Shown: positions 36,839 through 47,557, counted from the first letter of the stretch. The stretch is 64,000 nt of DNA from Schizochytrium sp. TIO01 (GCA_004764695.1 CM015708.1:211051-275050); one strand, 5' to 3'. Notes: generated from the sequence alone by a model not told the origin. Translations and numbers: made by a program.

Positions 36839-39800
36839 ATGCGTGCAAGTGCCGTGCACGACTCCACCACCGTTCAAGCTGACAATGGCAATCATCACAT
36901 ACAAGAGAATGAGAACCAGATGGACCAGATAGATGCGTCTCAGCCGGAAACGGCGAGCGTGACTGCAACTAACCAAGCAGCCTCCGCTACTGATCACGTT
37001 CTGGAGAATCTAAACAGTGAAGACAGATCACACGAGGACAAACAAAAAAGCGACAACTCAGAAGAAAACGCTGGAGAAGAGGACGTTGCGAACGGCTGCG
37101 TTCGATATGCTGAGATGTACGGAACAGCTTATACCAAGCCCAAGCCCCAAACCCCAGCATCCGTTTCTCACGTGGTGCTAACCCCCCCATCGCATGAACT
37201 TCTTAAAGACAACGAACACATCTACTTGAGTGAGGAGGTGCTGAATGATATATTATTCACACGAAATATACCTTTAATTTCACGAGCAGATGCACGCAAC
37301 TTATGCGAAAATTTGAACCAAAAGAAGCAACAGCAGAACGAAGATTTGTGTCTGTTATACTTGCATGCGTTCAACGAGGCGATATTTAGCGGAACAGACA
37401 GGGGCATAGAACCAATTGGAGGAAAAGTCACCAACAATAATGCCAGAACCATTTCCAGAAGAAGTTATAACGATGACGGACGTCTCCAGAAATCTCCGCG
37501 TGCCTTTCTGAACCAGTTACACATTAACCTGCACAAGTTGGGTCTGCTGGACCCGTTGAATCTTCACACGGTTCGATACAAAGCAACCCAGAATTGGAGA
37601 AATAGTTGGACACTGCACCTTATCTCCAAGTTTCTGAATTCCAATCGCATTTGTCAGTATAGACTTCCAGCGGTATTAATGTACAACATTCTGACTGTGG
37701 TTGAGTGTCGGAACTCTACCTTTATGCAGAAATCGGATATTGCAAAGCCATACATCAAACAAATGAAAGAGGCACAAGAAGAGATGATGAGTAAGAAGCG
37801 TTCCTTTTTGCAAGAGGAAAGCAGAAATGTTTGTAGGCGCATCGAAGATGGCAATATTATATACTCAACCCCAAGGACAATGAGAAATTCGGAAGCAAGT
37901 TCAAGCATGACCGACGATGGTATACATTCCAAAGCAATCGACTTCTTGGTTGTCACTCTTTTCGAAACTATGATGCTATCCGATCAAATTGCATCCTCTA
38001 TGCGTTATGGTTTTGATTTAAATCAACCTGATATCAATGCAATCACAATCGTGCAGCACTCTACCCCTCAATCTATACTTATAAATATGTACCAAGGCCT
38101 GTCCTATCTAAGCGCTGATATAACACGTCTAGCTGAATCAGGTTTCTATGCTTTGCTTGTATGCAAACACCTAAACAGGATGAAGACTTCGGTGTCAAAA
38201 TTTGCGTCTGACCTAGTGTGGCGTTATCCTAGAGATACACCGCTTATGCGCCGATTCAGGACGTTCGATGCTTTGACAATCCAATCGGGCATTTCAACGT
38301 CATGGGCTAAAGACTCTGACAAAATTACTGAATTCTTGACCGAATTCAATAGCTCTGAATTGAATGCTGATATCTTTCTTGATTTCGAATACACAAAAGG
38401 TATTGGCAATCCACAAATTCTTAAAATAGAAATGATTCGAACGCACACTGCATTGGATCATGAAGCGGTTTGGACAAACATTTTAGAAGGCGTTAGGTTG
38501 TGCATCATTTTCATCAATCGCACAAATTTGTGGAGTACTGGGCGTGTCAACACGATGTTATTTCAGCGTGCATTCTTGCGCGCATTTTTTATTACATTGA
38601 GTCTGGCGACCTCAATGTCTGATCCGCTTGCTATAGTATTGGCAGAGAGGATTTTATTTGAACCTAAGGCCACTCATTCAAATGCGTCGAGCAGCTCAAC
38701 TTTATTACGGGCTTTCATTCTTGAAAGATGCACGAATATACGTGCTTTTATTAAGAATTATATCAAAATCACATCACCCTCTGTTATTTTTACGCTAAAG
38801 TACACTCACGCTTTGTCGTATGACTTTAACCGCATAGTAAAAACATTTGATACATGGTTTCAACCCAACACATGTGAAGCAAATCCAGCAAACTCGAAGG
38901 AGCATGCAGTGTCCACCATGGAATATGATCAACTCCATACTGGAACAAATTTGCTACAAAGTAATTTGTTTACAAAGTGCAGCACTACATTACAAAAGCT
39001 GGGATGGGCCTTGCAGGTTTCTATTGATCAAAGCGAGTATATTTATGATTTGTTTCAAAAGACAATGCACCTGATAAACAACTACTTCAAAATCGAGATT
39101 CATTCTGAAGATCATTGGACTGATCTTGTACATAGCCTATCCGTTCGCTACAACATCTCATCATCACCAGGAGATGCCTTTTTTTGGTGGTTTCTTCTTA
39201 GAAGATTTAGCGTGGCACCGGTTGATGCAATTGTGTGCTTGCTGTCGCATTTAGATGTGGATCAGACTGAAGCCTATCGAAACAAAGATAAATTTGCAGA
39301 CGTTCTCAAATCTAGTTTCAAAGTTTCTATCGATCGCGAAGATGGCAATTTGAAGTTTTTTAAAAACGCTATCAGAAAGCACATTCACAAAAACAACAGC
39401 TTTAAGTCTGCGTATTTGAGAAATGGAGATGGTGATCCAAATGACCAAAACCCTTGTTCGCCAACTCTGTTATCAGTGTCTATGTCGTCTTCTTCTTCGA
39501 AGCCTAGTCTTGGCCCAGATGACAGTGACTTGCATTTATTCGAAAATACCAGCGTGACGAATGCTGCACCAGAAGATCATAATTGTTCAGAAGATGAGAT
39601 GGAGTTAAGTTCTGATATAATAAACCTTGACACGGTTCGGCGAAACCTTGACTTTTTATGCCAAGGTGATAGTTTTGTGTTCGACGACCAAGCTGACTTT
39701 CAATTTGACATTTCCTCAGTGATGTCGTCAAATTCTCCAGAACCTGAGCTAAATAAGGATCGATCAACTGCGCTTTATTCACCGCCACCACTAACCACAG

Positions 39801-40843
39801 CCGACAAATACCAAGCGCTAGTCGATAATATTAGCAACATACTAACGCCTGTTGCAAATCAGCCAGGGAACGATTTTCCTGAAGACCATTTCCAGACCTT
39901 TTTCACAAATTTGGAGCGTGCTCAAAAAAATACGGACTTTACAGAGGCTTCCAGAGCACATGAACAGCTTAAGGAGCTTGACAGAATCATTTCTCTTTGG
40001 GGCTACGACTCTGAATCGTCGTGTCTTTTGAGTCTGTTTAACAGCTTGCTTTCGAGGTCTTTAGTAGACCGTGCAACCGTTGCTAGAAGCATTCTATTAC
40101 ACTATGCAAGATATATGTATTTGTATCCTTATCATACAGAAGAAGAAGATTCAAACACCTCAGCAGCATCTCAAGGGTTCAGCATCATCTTTCAGCCTTG
40201 TGAAATCGTATCTTTATATTGGACTTCTTTACTAAATGCATGGGGTTTCTCGCAAAGTCAGACCGATTTGATGATGGCTCAATTTGATTCTTTGTCTAGA
40301 GACTCTTCTTCGGGCAAATTACTTCTTGAGCAAGACAAATCTTTGTCTCCTTTTTTGGCGTGTGCAGCAGCTGATCCTCGTACTCGCGCGTTATGTGTGA
40401 TCATTGATACCTATATTTCAGCCTATGGACTGGACAAGGTGAAAGACGATCAATTTTTTTTCTCAATCATTTTGAGCGCAGTTCGCCCGACCCAACCTGA
40501 CGATATTTTGCATAATGCTCACTATAACCGATTGTATGAAAACATGGGAAAGTCTAGCAACCACCATTTATCCTCCAAGCTTATTTTTACGATGCACGGC
40601 GTTGGAAAAGACATTATGCAATGCCTTACGCCGATCAACGACAACTCCTCTTTGAAATTGCAGGTTTGCGCGACGTTTTGTGACCTATACGTTAACCTGT
40701 TTCGGCCCAAACTAGAAGCACTTGCAAAAGCCTGGCCTGATGATAGCTTCTTCTGGAATCGCCTACAGATAGCTTGCTCATGCTATACTTATGCCAAAAA
40801 CTTTATGCTAGAAACTGTCTCTCCTCAATACAATGATAAGTAA
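36839..40843 (+). CDS. very large hypothetical protein, 1334 aa
   Basis: The N-terminal about 110 residues are acidic and disordered. About 130-760 and 770-880 are mostly helical, ordered sequence with Cys, Trp and aromatic residues. A second disordered Ser/Asp-rich insert spans about 880-990 (SMSSSSSKPSLGPDDSD). The C-terminal about 340 residues are again helical. There is no signal peptide, membrane segment or ATPase motif. Size and composition would suit a structural protein (capsid-associated or tegument-like), but I see no motif that shows this, and I cannot test for a capsid fold by eye. Start and stop are unambiguous. Confidence 0.7.
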   Translation: MRASAVHDSTTVQADNGNHHIQENENQMDQIDASQPETASVTATNQAASATDHVLENLNSEDRSHEDKQKSDNSEENAGEEDVANGCVRYAEMYGTAYTKPKPQTPASVSHVVLTPPSHELLKDNEHIYLSEEVLNDILFTRNIPLISRADARNLCENLNQKKQQQNEDLCLLYLHAFNEAIFSGTDRGIEPIGGKVTNNNARTISRRSYNDDGRLQKSPRAFLNQLHINLHKLGLLDPLNLHTVRYKATQNWRNSWTLHLISKFLNSNRICQYRLPAVLMYNILTVVECRNSTFMQKSDIAKPYIKQMKEAQEEMMSKKRSFLQEESRNVCRRIEDGNIIYSTPRTMRNSEASSSMTDDGIHSKAIDFLVVTLFETMMLSDQIASSMRYGFDLNQPDINAITIVQHSTPQSILINMYQGLSYLSADITRLAESGFYALLVCKHLNRMKTSVSKFASDLVWRYPRDTPLMRRFRTFDALTIQSGISTSWAKDSDKITEFLTEFNSSELNADIFLDFEYTKGIGNPQILKIEMIRTHTALDHEAVWTNILEGVRLCIIFINRTNLWSTGRVNTMLFQRAFLRAFFITLSLATSMSDPLAIVLAERILFEPKATHSNASSSSTLLRAFILERCTNIRAFIKNYIKITSPSVIFTLKYTHALSYDFNRIVKTFDTWFQPNTCEANPANSKEHAVSTMEYDQLHTGTNLLQSNLFTKCSTTLQKLGWALQVSIDQSEYIYDLFQKTMHLINNYFKIEIHSEDHWTDLVHSLSVRYNISSSPGDAFFWWFLLRRFSVAPVDAIVCLLSHLDVDQTEAYRNKDKFADVLKSSFKVSIDREDGNLKFFKNAIRKHIHKNNSFKSAYLRNGDGDPNDQNPCSPTLLSVSMSSSSSKPSLGPDDSDLHLFENTSVTNAAPEDHNCSEDEMELSSDIINLDTVRRNLDFLCQGDSFVFDDQADFQFDISSVMSSNSPEPELNKDRSTALYSPPPLTTADKYQALVDNISNILTPVANQPGNDFPEDHFQTFFTNLERAQKNTDFTEASRAHEQLKELDRIISLWGYDSESSCLLSLFNSLLSRSLVDRATVARSILLHYARYMYLYPYHTEEEDSNTSAASQGFSIIFQPCEIVSLYWTSLLNAWGFSQSQTDLMMAQFDSLSRDSSSGKLLLEQDKSLSPFLACAAADPRTRALCVIIDTYISAYGLDKVKDDQFFFSIILSAVRPTQPDDILHNAHYNRLYENMGKSSNHHLSSKLIFTMHGVGKDIMQCLTPINDNSSLKLQVCATFCDLYVNLFRPKLEALAKAWPDDSFFWNRLQIACSCYTYAKNFMLETVSPQYNDK

Positions 40844-40951
40844 ATGAATGGATTATTACAATGACATTTGATTGATAAAAACGAACAACTTGAACAACAC
40901 TCAAACATGAATAATAAACTACAAAGCTACGAGAAAAAATAAATCATGAAA

Positions 40952-41788
40952 TCAAAATATCATAGTACCACAATCGATAGAAGTCCAAAATTTATCATCG
41001 AACGGATTCTGCAACGCTTCAGGCATAGAAGGCAACTGGCATGTATTTGCATTTACAAAAAACGCAAAATTAGGGATAGTCACACTCTCTCGCAGCATGC
41101 CAGCCTCTTGCATGTCGCTATGCATCTTTGCAATCAAGAATTGGCGTGTCAAGTACTCAAAGGCTGTAGTTGGCACTCTTGAAAATTTGATTTTCTTTTT
41201 GTTCAAATGGAACATCATAATGATCATTTCCTTTCTATTAGGAAATGAATTACTATACCAATCTTTCAACCACCCAATAATGCCTTGAGCATGCTCAACC
41301 ATATCTTTATATGTATTGCTATGGCACAATTTCCCTTGTTGTGAGATGGCTTTCGCTGTATTTGTAAATATAACTTCGGGAATGCAGTGCAGTAGACATT
41401 GTTTTGCTCTTGCTTTCACCGCATGTTTCAGAATGTGTGCTGTAAAGTTTGATGCAAAAATATGAGAAAGATACAAGTGGGTTCGGCTAGTCAGATAGGT
41501 CATTGTACCTTTGCCAACAATATCGTGGTGCAAGACTATATAACTATGCATAGCCTCATTGTAAGTATTCCGTCGATTCCATTGGTCTATTTGTGATAAG
41601 AATCGAACATTTGGTGCATGTTTTAGCAAAACTTTCAAATTAACGCGGAGCCAGACCCAATGATGATTTGTTTCTAAATCGAATGTGCGCAGCTTGACAA
41701 TATCTCTCAAAAAACAGTAGAGAAGCCAACGATCTGTTAAACAGCGAACAATCCGTCGCGTCTCTACTTTATTTTTCGGAGACCTCAT
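40952..41788 (-). CDS. hypothetical basic protein, 278 aa
   Basis: It starts at the ATG for MRSPKNKVETRR; the 25 extra upstream codons open with TTG. The protein is basic and rich in Trp, His and Cys (NHHWVWLRVNL, KQCLLHCIPE, WLKDWYSNSF) and looks helical, with no membrane segment. Two T-tract elements (T10AAT at 41874-41886, T8AAT at 41888-41898) lie about 90-100 bp upstream on its strand. No family is recognised. Confidence 0.6.
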   Translation of the reverse strand: MRSPKNKVETRRIVRCLTDRWLLYCFLRDIVKLRTFDLETNHHWVWLRVNLKVLLKHAPNVRFLSQIDQWNRRNTYNEAMHSYIVLHHDIVGKGTMTYLTSRTHLYLSHIFASNFTAHILKHAVKARAKQCLLHCIPEVIFTNTAKAISQQGKLCHSNTYKDMVEHAQGIIGWLKDWYSNSFPNRKEMIIMMFHLNKKKIKFSRVPTTAFEYLTRQFLIAKMHSDMQEAGMLRESVTIPNFAFFVNANTCQLPSMPEALQNPFDDKFWTSIDCGTMIF

Positions 41789-42116
41789 TCTGATAGACGT
41801 TTGGCTCAGACGCACAAATGTACGCGTTACGGGTTTGCATGCACAGTGTTCTGTACTTCTCAATTGTTCTAGTATTAAAAAAAAAACATTAAAAAAAACA
41901 TTCCTGTTTATTAAAACCTCATAGTCATTCTTCTACTATTTTTTTTTCCACTCGACCATTTTTTTAACTATATGATTATTTTTTTTTGTTACCCCCCCCT
42001 CCATCCCCACCACTCTTCGCTTCTTACTTACTCTCCAAGACACATGCACACAGTACAACGGGGTACGTTTAATTCGGTTACTTTTTTTACTTTTTAATAA
42101 TTAAATTCTTAGGGTT
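41789..42116. other. 328-bp spacer between two minus-strand genes
   Basis: It contains the T-tract elements of the 278-aa gene, a pyrimidine-rich strip (about 41992-42040, TTACCCCCCCCTCCATCCCC) and AT-rich sequence near the helicase stop. No ORF seen. Confidence 0.55.
41874..41898 (-). promoter_or_regulatory. paired T10AAT and T8AAT elements
   Basis: Two copies of AATG-T(8-10)-AAT in tandem on the minus strand. As at 16252-16278 and 20810-20858, the elements occur in pairs. Confidence 0.4.
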
Positions 42117-45100
42117 TTACTCTTCGTCAATAGAAAGAGTTTCATCTAACACTTCACTCCTTCGCACGCGCTTCGGAGGTGACCCACGAGAGCTAGCTCT
42201 GTGGGCTTCCGCCACGCGTGATGGGACAGAAGAGTCAGAGACCGAGCGTTGAGCAAGACGAGAGCGTCGCACATCTTCAGCCGCCTGGACTATATAGTAA
42301 TCGTCATCTTGGCTTGCAATCCCATTGTTGCGTTGGATAGCAATTTCTCGCAATTCTGATGCTCTCTTTTCTTGCAAGTCAATATCAGCAGTCATTGATT
42401 CAATATTTGCAAAGTCCTCCAAAAAGTCGTGTATTGAATAAACGTTCTTATATTGGTTCAAAAGACCTTCGGGATAATTGCGCTGCGGAAGCGAACTAAC
42501 CAGAACTTGTGATTTGCGACTAGCAAATACTTTGTTAAGGCTCTCTTGTGTATCAACCACTGACTGAGATGTTCTCCGCATTTGCCTTATGACACGGTTA
42601 CGCACAAGAAATTCAGTAAGTCGAACATCTTGATAGTCGCAACGAATCATCGCATGAGGACCTTTAATGAATACTTTCTTGCCATATAACCACTTCCCTT
42701 GTGGGTGGCGCGACTGATTTGCTATACTATAGTACTGACTCGTATCAATATAATCTGATGCCTTTTTGTCAACCCCTAGATCCATAGTCTGAAGGATGAA
42801 TGGCACTTTGGGGTCTTTTGGAAATGACAGAATTGCATTTTTTTGAACTTTTTGACCCGCATGTGAAAAGGCATGCTTCACTGTAAGTTTGAAAATATTC
42901 ATCAAGTCAAAGCGAAGCTGGAAGCATTTCAGCATTGGTTCTTCGGCCGTAGCAAGCTCCTCGGGAACACGCTCTTCATTAAAGTACTTTTGAATATAAG
43001 TCTTGCTCACATAAAGAACCTGATCTGTTTTGTTGGTAAATTTAATAACAGAACTTTCAGTGCCTGGGACTTTCATATTCTGTAACTCGTGAAACGTAAC
43101 CTGTAAATTCTCAAGACTGAATCGCTTTGTGATTTTAGGATCACTCTGAGCAACAGACATTTCACGGTGTATATCAAAGGTACTTTTGAAAACAGGTCTT
43201 GTGACATAATACCCATTCTCTTCTATGATGTCACCTGATAGTTCATCAACAGCCCAGAACTTGCCCATTGCATGAAGTAAGATGTTCATTACGTGGATAG
43301 TATTCACCTTTGCAAACTCGTCAAAAAACATAGACAAAGTAAAGATTGCGATTTCCTGAGTACAAAACAGGTAACGGCGAATCTCATAAAGGTTATGAAA
43401 ACTAATACGCTTGCCATAACCTGGTGACTGAGTACTGTTAGCATAGCGCTCGCAAGCATGCAGAATTGTCATGGTCCGAGCAAAAGCTCGAAGACTAGAG
43501 TATTCACGGGGAGCTCCGCGACTTGAGGTATGCTCTGCTTTGATATACTGCAACGCCTTGCTAAATCCCGCCTCGACTGCACTCAAATCAACATCATCAA
43601 TTGTTCCAGTTGCAATCATACGCTCAACCATAAGACACATAACTTGTCTTCTTTGTATGCGCTGCTTGAAACGGTCAATATCCATTTTATGGTCAATCCG
43701 GGTTTTATCTTGCCCAAAGGAAACGACCGATCGTTGCTTATCAATCACTTCAGAGCCTGGTCGTGCGTTTTCATTCACATAAGCAAGCAAGAATCGAGTT
43801 CGAAGAGCTTCATGCATTCGATCCACCCGTTCGTTTGTTGCACAAATGTACACACCAACCTTTTCTGCTCTAGTAATCACTGGTTTGCGTTTCTTATCCT
43901 CGGTGATGGTCATAGTATGGGACGTCACAGAACCAGAAGTCAATGCGTCTTTCAAAATAGGATCTCCAGTATTGTTGTTCGCCTTGCCATTGCTTTTGGA
44001 GTCTAAAAGCTCACCGGGCAGCTCATGGAAGACAGTGATATGGTCATTATCATTCTCTTCACCAGCAAGTGCCTTGTTTGTCATATGAGTCACCTTTTGC
44101 ACAGAGTCTTTCACAAGCACAGCACTGAGCGTGTCAAGAATAAAACTTTTTCCAGAAGCTCCAGCTCCCAACATGAGCATGTTCAAATGAAGACTGTTCA
44201 GCTTGTAATGATAAGCATTCATTGCACAAACATAAGCCTGATAGAAGACCCGATGCGTGGTTGCATAACCCAATGAAAATTCAAGATTATAAAAATCTGT
44301 TGAAATCATATTTCCAAAGCTGGACAAGTGTTTCGTATCCATGTATTGATAGTACTTTGGAGGAGTTGTCCACGTCTTCATTTTTCGCGCGGCGCGAATC
44401 AACAAGATAGAGGATGGCGAGATGTTTGCTGAGGTTGACCAAATTCGACTATGCTGATTCAGTGTTTCGCGGCGAAAAGCGTCCAAGAGCTCTATGCGTT
44501 GTTCACTCGAGGCTGCGTTGTCATAAATTTGATGAATTTTCGCATTAAACAACTCAGCCAAATCGGCGACATCATTGGCTTGCTTGCGATCAAATTTTAT
44601 ATCCCGTTCGAAAACAGACCTCACGCGACTATCGTTGAGGTTTTTCAGGAAAGGCATGACCATACTGCTTGAAACCATATGTCTTATTGATGCTGAGTGA
44701 GAGTGAATACTTCTTGGTAAAATGCAATACATAATGCTGACTCTGTTGATCCACGTACTCAGAAATTCATACATCAGTGAGGGTATGCCAACATTCGGCA
44801 TAATTGCATTGCGTTGCAAGGGATGCACATCAGTTCCATCCTGAAGTTGGTCCTTTACAATTTTCAGTGAGGTCATTTCACTAAACAAATTCCCTGGATG
44901 CAGTACAGAGTTGTTTGGAAGACCAGTATTTACGGAGCCACGCGTGGATATATTACGAAGATTTACAACACTATTCGTCATTCCACCACCATAATAAGCC
45001 AGCGCACAGTTTGCAAAATCTTGCCAAGACTTGATATCTTGATCTTGTAAGAGAATCGAAGGAACATGCGACAGCTGGGGCCCAGTTCTGCGAAAGGCAC

Positions 45101-46337
45101 TTTTTTTCTGAGATTCCTTCAGTTTAGTTTTGAAGTAAAAATCCAGAGCATCTTCAAGCCGAGCTGATTCATTGTACGCAACAAGTCTGAATCTGATTGC
45201 GGCAATCTCAATCAAACCAACATCCATGAAGTCGCCTTTCGCACTTTGGACTTTATCAGATATAATATATTCCATGTAGAAACGAAACTCGGGTTCTTGT
45301 ACTTCGCCTGCTGCCATGAGCATTTCTCCTTCTGGAAATTGATCATTGTGATCACTGTCGGTCCCGTCTTCATTTTCTTGACTGTTATTGTTGCGATTGT
45401 TATTACGACGCAACTGACGAGCTCTGATTTTTACTCGCTCTTCATAGAAAAAGTTCTCTTCAATGATCTTCACGATCAACATTAGAAGACGGGTTGTATA
45501 GGTCGCACCATCGAAGTAACCCTGCGTATCTTGATCACGCAATGAAGAAGGGCATGGAATCAAGCAACTCATGGGCATAGTAAGATAGTAACAAGACTCA
45601 ATTCTGCCGATCTCATTTTCAATGGCTCCGTTTATATTGACATCCATAAGGCTCATGACGCTCCCAGCATCATCGTCGAATTGATCACCGACAACGCTCG
45701 CACTTGTCTCCTTCTCTTGGCCATCAGCGCTTGTTCTACTATGTATATCATCTTCACCGCCGCCGTCGCTGTTGGAACTACTACCACTCTCACTACTATC
45801 TTGCCTACCTTTTCGGAGCAATCGTTTCTTTGGGCGTTTGTTCACCGTCTTAGTGCGCTCTTCTTCCTCATCCTCATCGCTGCTGTTTGCGATAAAATCA
45901 TCCAAAGATCCAGCATCTTCCTCGTCCAGGTATCGATCACCATCATCAATGTTCATACCCTCCAAATCAATCACAGCATCTGCGTCGTCATTATTGCCGT
46001 GAATTGTGTCCACCTCACTGTCTTCATCTCTCTTTTCTTGCTCGCCATTTTCATTATCTTCCAAGGCTTCAAAAACTAATGAAGCTTCGGAACATTGCGA
46101 CGAAGAGACACTTCTAGGCGAAGATGTTACAGGAGCGTCGGCATTTTGTAGCTGATCTATGATAGTTTGATCTAGTTCACCTGCACCAGTCACAATAAGA
46201 GGAATCTTTGAAATGTAAGCATTTCCGTATTGAAAAGGCAACACCGGGAAATACAATTCTCCAAAGCTGACCTTTTCAATAGAGTTGAATTCAAGCCCAC
46301 AATCAATATCTTGCTCAGCGTCCGGTCGCCGAGGCAT
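42117..46337 (-). CDS. SF3 helicase, D5-like replication ATPase
   Basis: A 1406-residue protein. Residues about 85-245 are acidic and disordered. The middle (about 250-690) is ordered and may hold the D5_N-type region. The SF3 AAA+ core is at about 700-870: Walker A MLGAGASGKSFILD (GKS near 727), Walker B ITVFHELPGELLD (about 765), motif C GVYICATNE (about 832), and an arginine-finger-like ALRTRFLLAYVNE. The Walker B acidic pair is H-E rather than D-E. The C-terminal about 500 residues are ordered, then disordered (SSRGSPPKRVRRSE). No primase catalytic motif is visible; the primase is the separate gene at 27480. It would unwind the genome at replication forks or origins. Confidence 0.87.
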   Translation of the reverse strand: MPRRPDAEQDIDCGLEFNSIEKVSFGELYFPVLPFQYGNAYISKIPLIVTGAGELDQTIIDQLQNADAPVTSSPRSVSSSQCSEASLVFEALEDNENGEQEKRDEDSEVDTIHGNNDDADAVIDLEGMNIDDGDRYLDEEDAGSLDDFIANSSDEDEEEERTKTVNKRPKKRLLRKGRQDSSESGSSSNSDGGGEDDIHSRTSADGQEKETSASVVGDQFDDDAGSVMSLMDVNINGAIENEIGRIESCYYLTMPMSCLIPCPSSLRDQDTQGYFDGATYTTRLLMLIVKIIEENFFYEERVKIRARQLRRNNNRNNNSQENEDGTDSDHNDQFPEGEMLMAAGEVQEPEFRFYMEYIISDKVQSAKGDFMDVGLIEIAAIRFRLVAYNESARLEDALDFYFKTKLKESQKKSAFRRTGPQLSHVPSILLQDQDIKSWQDFANCALAYYGGGMTNSVVNLRNISTRGSVNTGLPNNSVLHPGNLFSEMTSLKIVKDQLQDGTDVHPLQRNAIMPNVGIPSLMYEFLSTWINRVSIMYCILPRSIHSHSASIRHMVSSSMVMPFLKNLNDSRVRSVFERDIKFDRKQANDVADLAELFNAKIHQIYDNAASSEQRIELLDAFRRETLNQHSRIWSTSANISPSSILLIRAARKMKTWTTPPKYYQYMDTKHLSSFGNMISTDFYNLEFSLGYATTHRVFYQAYVCAMNAYHYKLNSLHLNMLMLGAGASGKSFILDTLSAVLVKDSVQKVTHMTNKALAGEENDNDHITVFHELPGELLDSKSNGKANNNTGDPILKDALTSGSVTSHTMTITEDKKRKPVITRAEKVGVYICATNERVDRMHEALRTRFLLAYVNENARPGSEVIDKQRSVVSFGQDKTRIDHKMDIDRFKQRIQRRQVMCLMVERMIATGTIDDVDLSAVEAGFSKALQYIKAEHTSSRGAPREYSSLRAFARTMTILHACERYANSTQSPGYGKRISFHNLYEIRRYLFCTQEIAIFTLSMFFDEFAKVNTIHVMNILLHAMGKFWAVDELSGDIIEENGYYVTRPVFKSTFDIHREMSVAQSDPKITKRFSLENLQVTFHELQNMKVPGTESSVIKFTNKTDQVLYVSKTYIQKYFNEERVPEELATAEEPMLKCFQLRFDLMNIFKLTVKHAFSHAGQKVQKNAILSFPKDPKVPFILQTMDLGVDKKASDYIDTSQYYSIANQSRHPQGKWLYGKKVFIKGPHAMIRCDYQDVRLTEFLVRNRVIRQMRRTSQSVVDTQESLNKVFASRKSQVLVSSLPQRNYPEGLLNQYKNVYSIHDFLEDFANIESMTADIDLQEKRASELREIAIQRNNGIASQDDDYYIVQAAEDVRRSRLAQRSVSDSSVPSRVAEAHRASSRGSPPKRVRRSEVLDETLSIDEE

Positions 46338-47557
46338 TTTGATTGAACTAACTCTATCAATTTCTGACTATAGTCTTGAGATAGATTAATTCGTTCACAC
46401 AATGCAGTTTAAAGTAATTAACTTTAAACAAAACGATGATATAAAACAGATTTCTTGTTTTCAGGGTTTGGAGTTTGGATTGATGGGACCAGTGCTGCGT
46501 TGAATAGTTTAACAAAACAAAAACGTAAGAGCCCACAATAAAAATAGTTAGTACTAGAAAATACTCTATCCAAGATAATGTTAGAACCCATCAACGTTGA
46601 ACACTACAACTGCTACACTATACTGAATAGTAATGAGTAGCAACCAATATAACATAGAGAACCTTTTTGTTTTAAATTTAATTTTTTATAATTATCAATA
46701 CAAGAAATTCAAAATAATATAGCCCAGAGCAATACATTAGTTGAAGTCCCGTATAAACATATAGATTTTTTTTCTTAACTATATTTTTTTCTGTATTATA
46801 TTTGATTATTATCTAACATTGCCAATTGTATAGTATAATGAGCTTTGACAGTTAGTTACATGGAAGCAAATGATCCAAACGAGAAAAGCAAACTATTTAT
46901 TATATTGTTTAATACCTTTTATTTTAATCTTTAATTTTTTTTTTCACGAGTCACATACAAAATATTTTTATTTTAACTAACGGCAGAGACCTAACCTTAT
47001 ATAGCGAAACCACTAGAGGAAATCGTATTTATTTTAAATGGTGAGAATTTTACCACAGATTCGAGTCTGCGGCAACTACATAACCACCACATTTAATTTA
47101 TTATTAAAATTAAATAAAAATCGTTAGATCGACTCAGATCGGTGTTACGAGGAATAGTAACTAACATCAATCATAGCAACCACAATTGTTAAACCAACGC
47201 CATGAAGCACAACAGCACATAACGGATGACTATTGGCTACTGACTATGCACTCCATAACATGTATTTTTTTGTTTGTTCATTCAATAACTTACTGATATA
47301 TGATAAAATAAAATAACACAATACTTTACAGCATATGGATAATATAAAAATTAAATAAAAATACAAAAACACATATGTCCAATCTATAAATTTACTGATA
47401 ATTGGATAGGCTGAGGTCTAGCGACACACCAAGTAAAGTTATTATTATTGTTGTTGCTAATATTGTCTTTATTATTAATAATAGTAGGTGCTCGGAACAG
47501 CAGCTCTTTGACATCACTCCCAAACAAAAGAAAGCAAGTCACACCATTTGCAATAAA
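46338..47557. other. 1.2-kb AT-rich non-coding spacer with one palindrome site
   Basis: Divergent spacer between the SF3 helicase and glycoprotein B. It has no ORF above 25 ATG codons; the in-frame extension of the glycoprotein upstream of 47558 opens only with TTG. It holds the site CAGATTCGAGTCTG (47056-47069), several T-runs and AT-rich tracts. Its length is unusual in this compact genome, so it could hold a replication origin, a non-coding RNA or long control regions. Confidence 0.6.
47056..47069. promoter_or_regulatory. 14-bp palindrome-family site (CAGATTCGAGTCTG)
   Basis: Combines the CAGATTCG and CAGACTCG half-sites. It is about 500 bp from the nearest start codon, which fits an origin or long-range element better than a core promoter. 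Confidence 0.6.

Noticed and set aside
36839-40843. Major capsid protein
   Set aside because: Size alone would fit, but no sequence feature supports a capsid fold and none can be tested by eye.
43530-44006. 158-codon plus-strand frame opposite the SF3 helicase
   Set aside because: Antisense to the ATPase core with its conserved motifs; no sensible composition.
47402-47557. 52-residue N-terminal extension of glycoprotein B
   Set aside because: Opens with TTG; the ATG at 47558 gives a clean signal peptide. Similar TTG/GTG-opened extensions upstream of 1984, 6856, 24115, 27064, 31857, 41788, 61763 and 63374 were dropped for the same reason.
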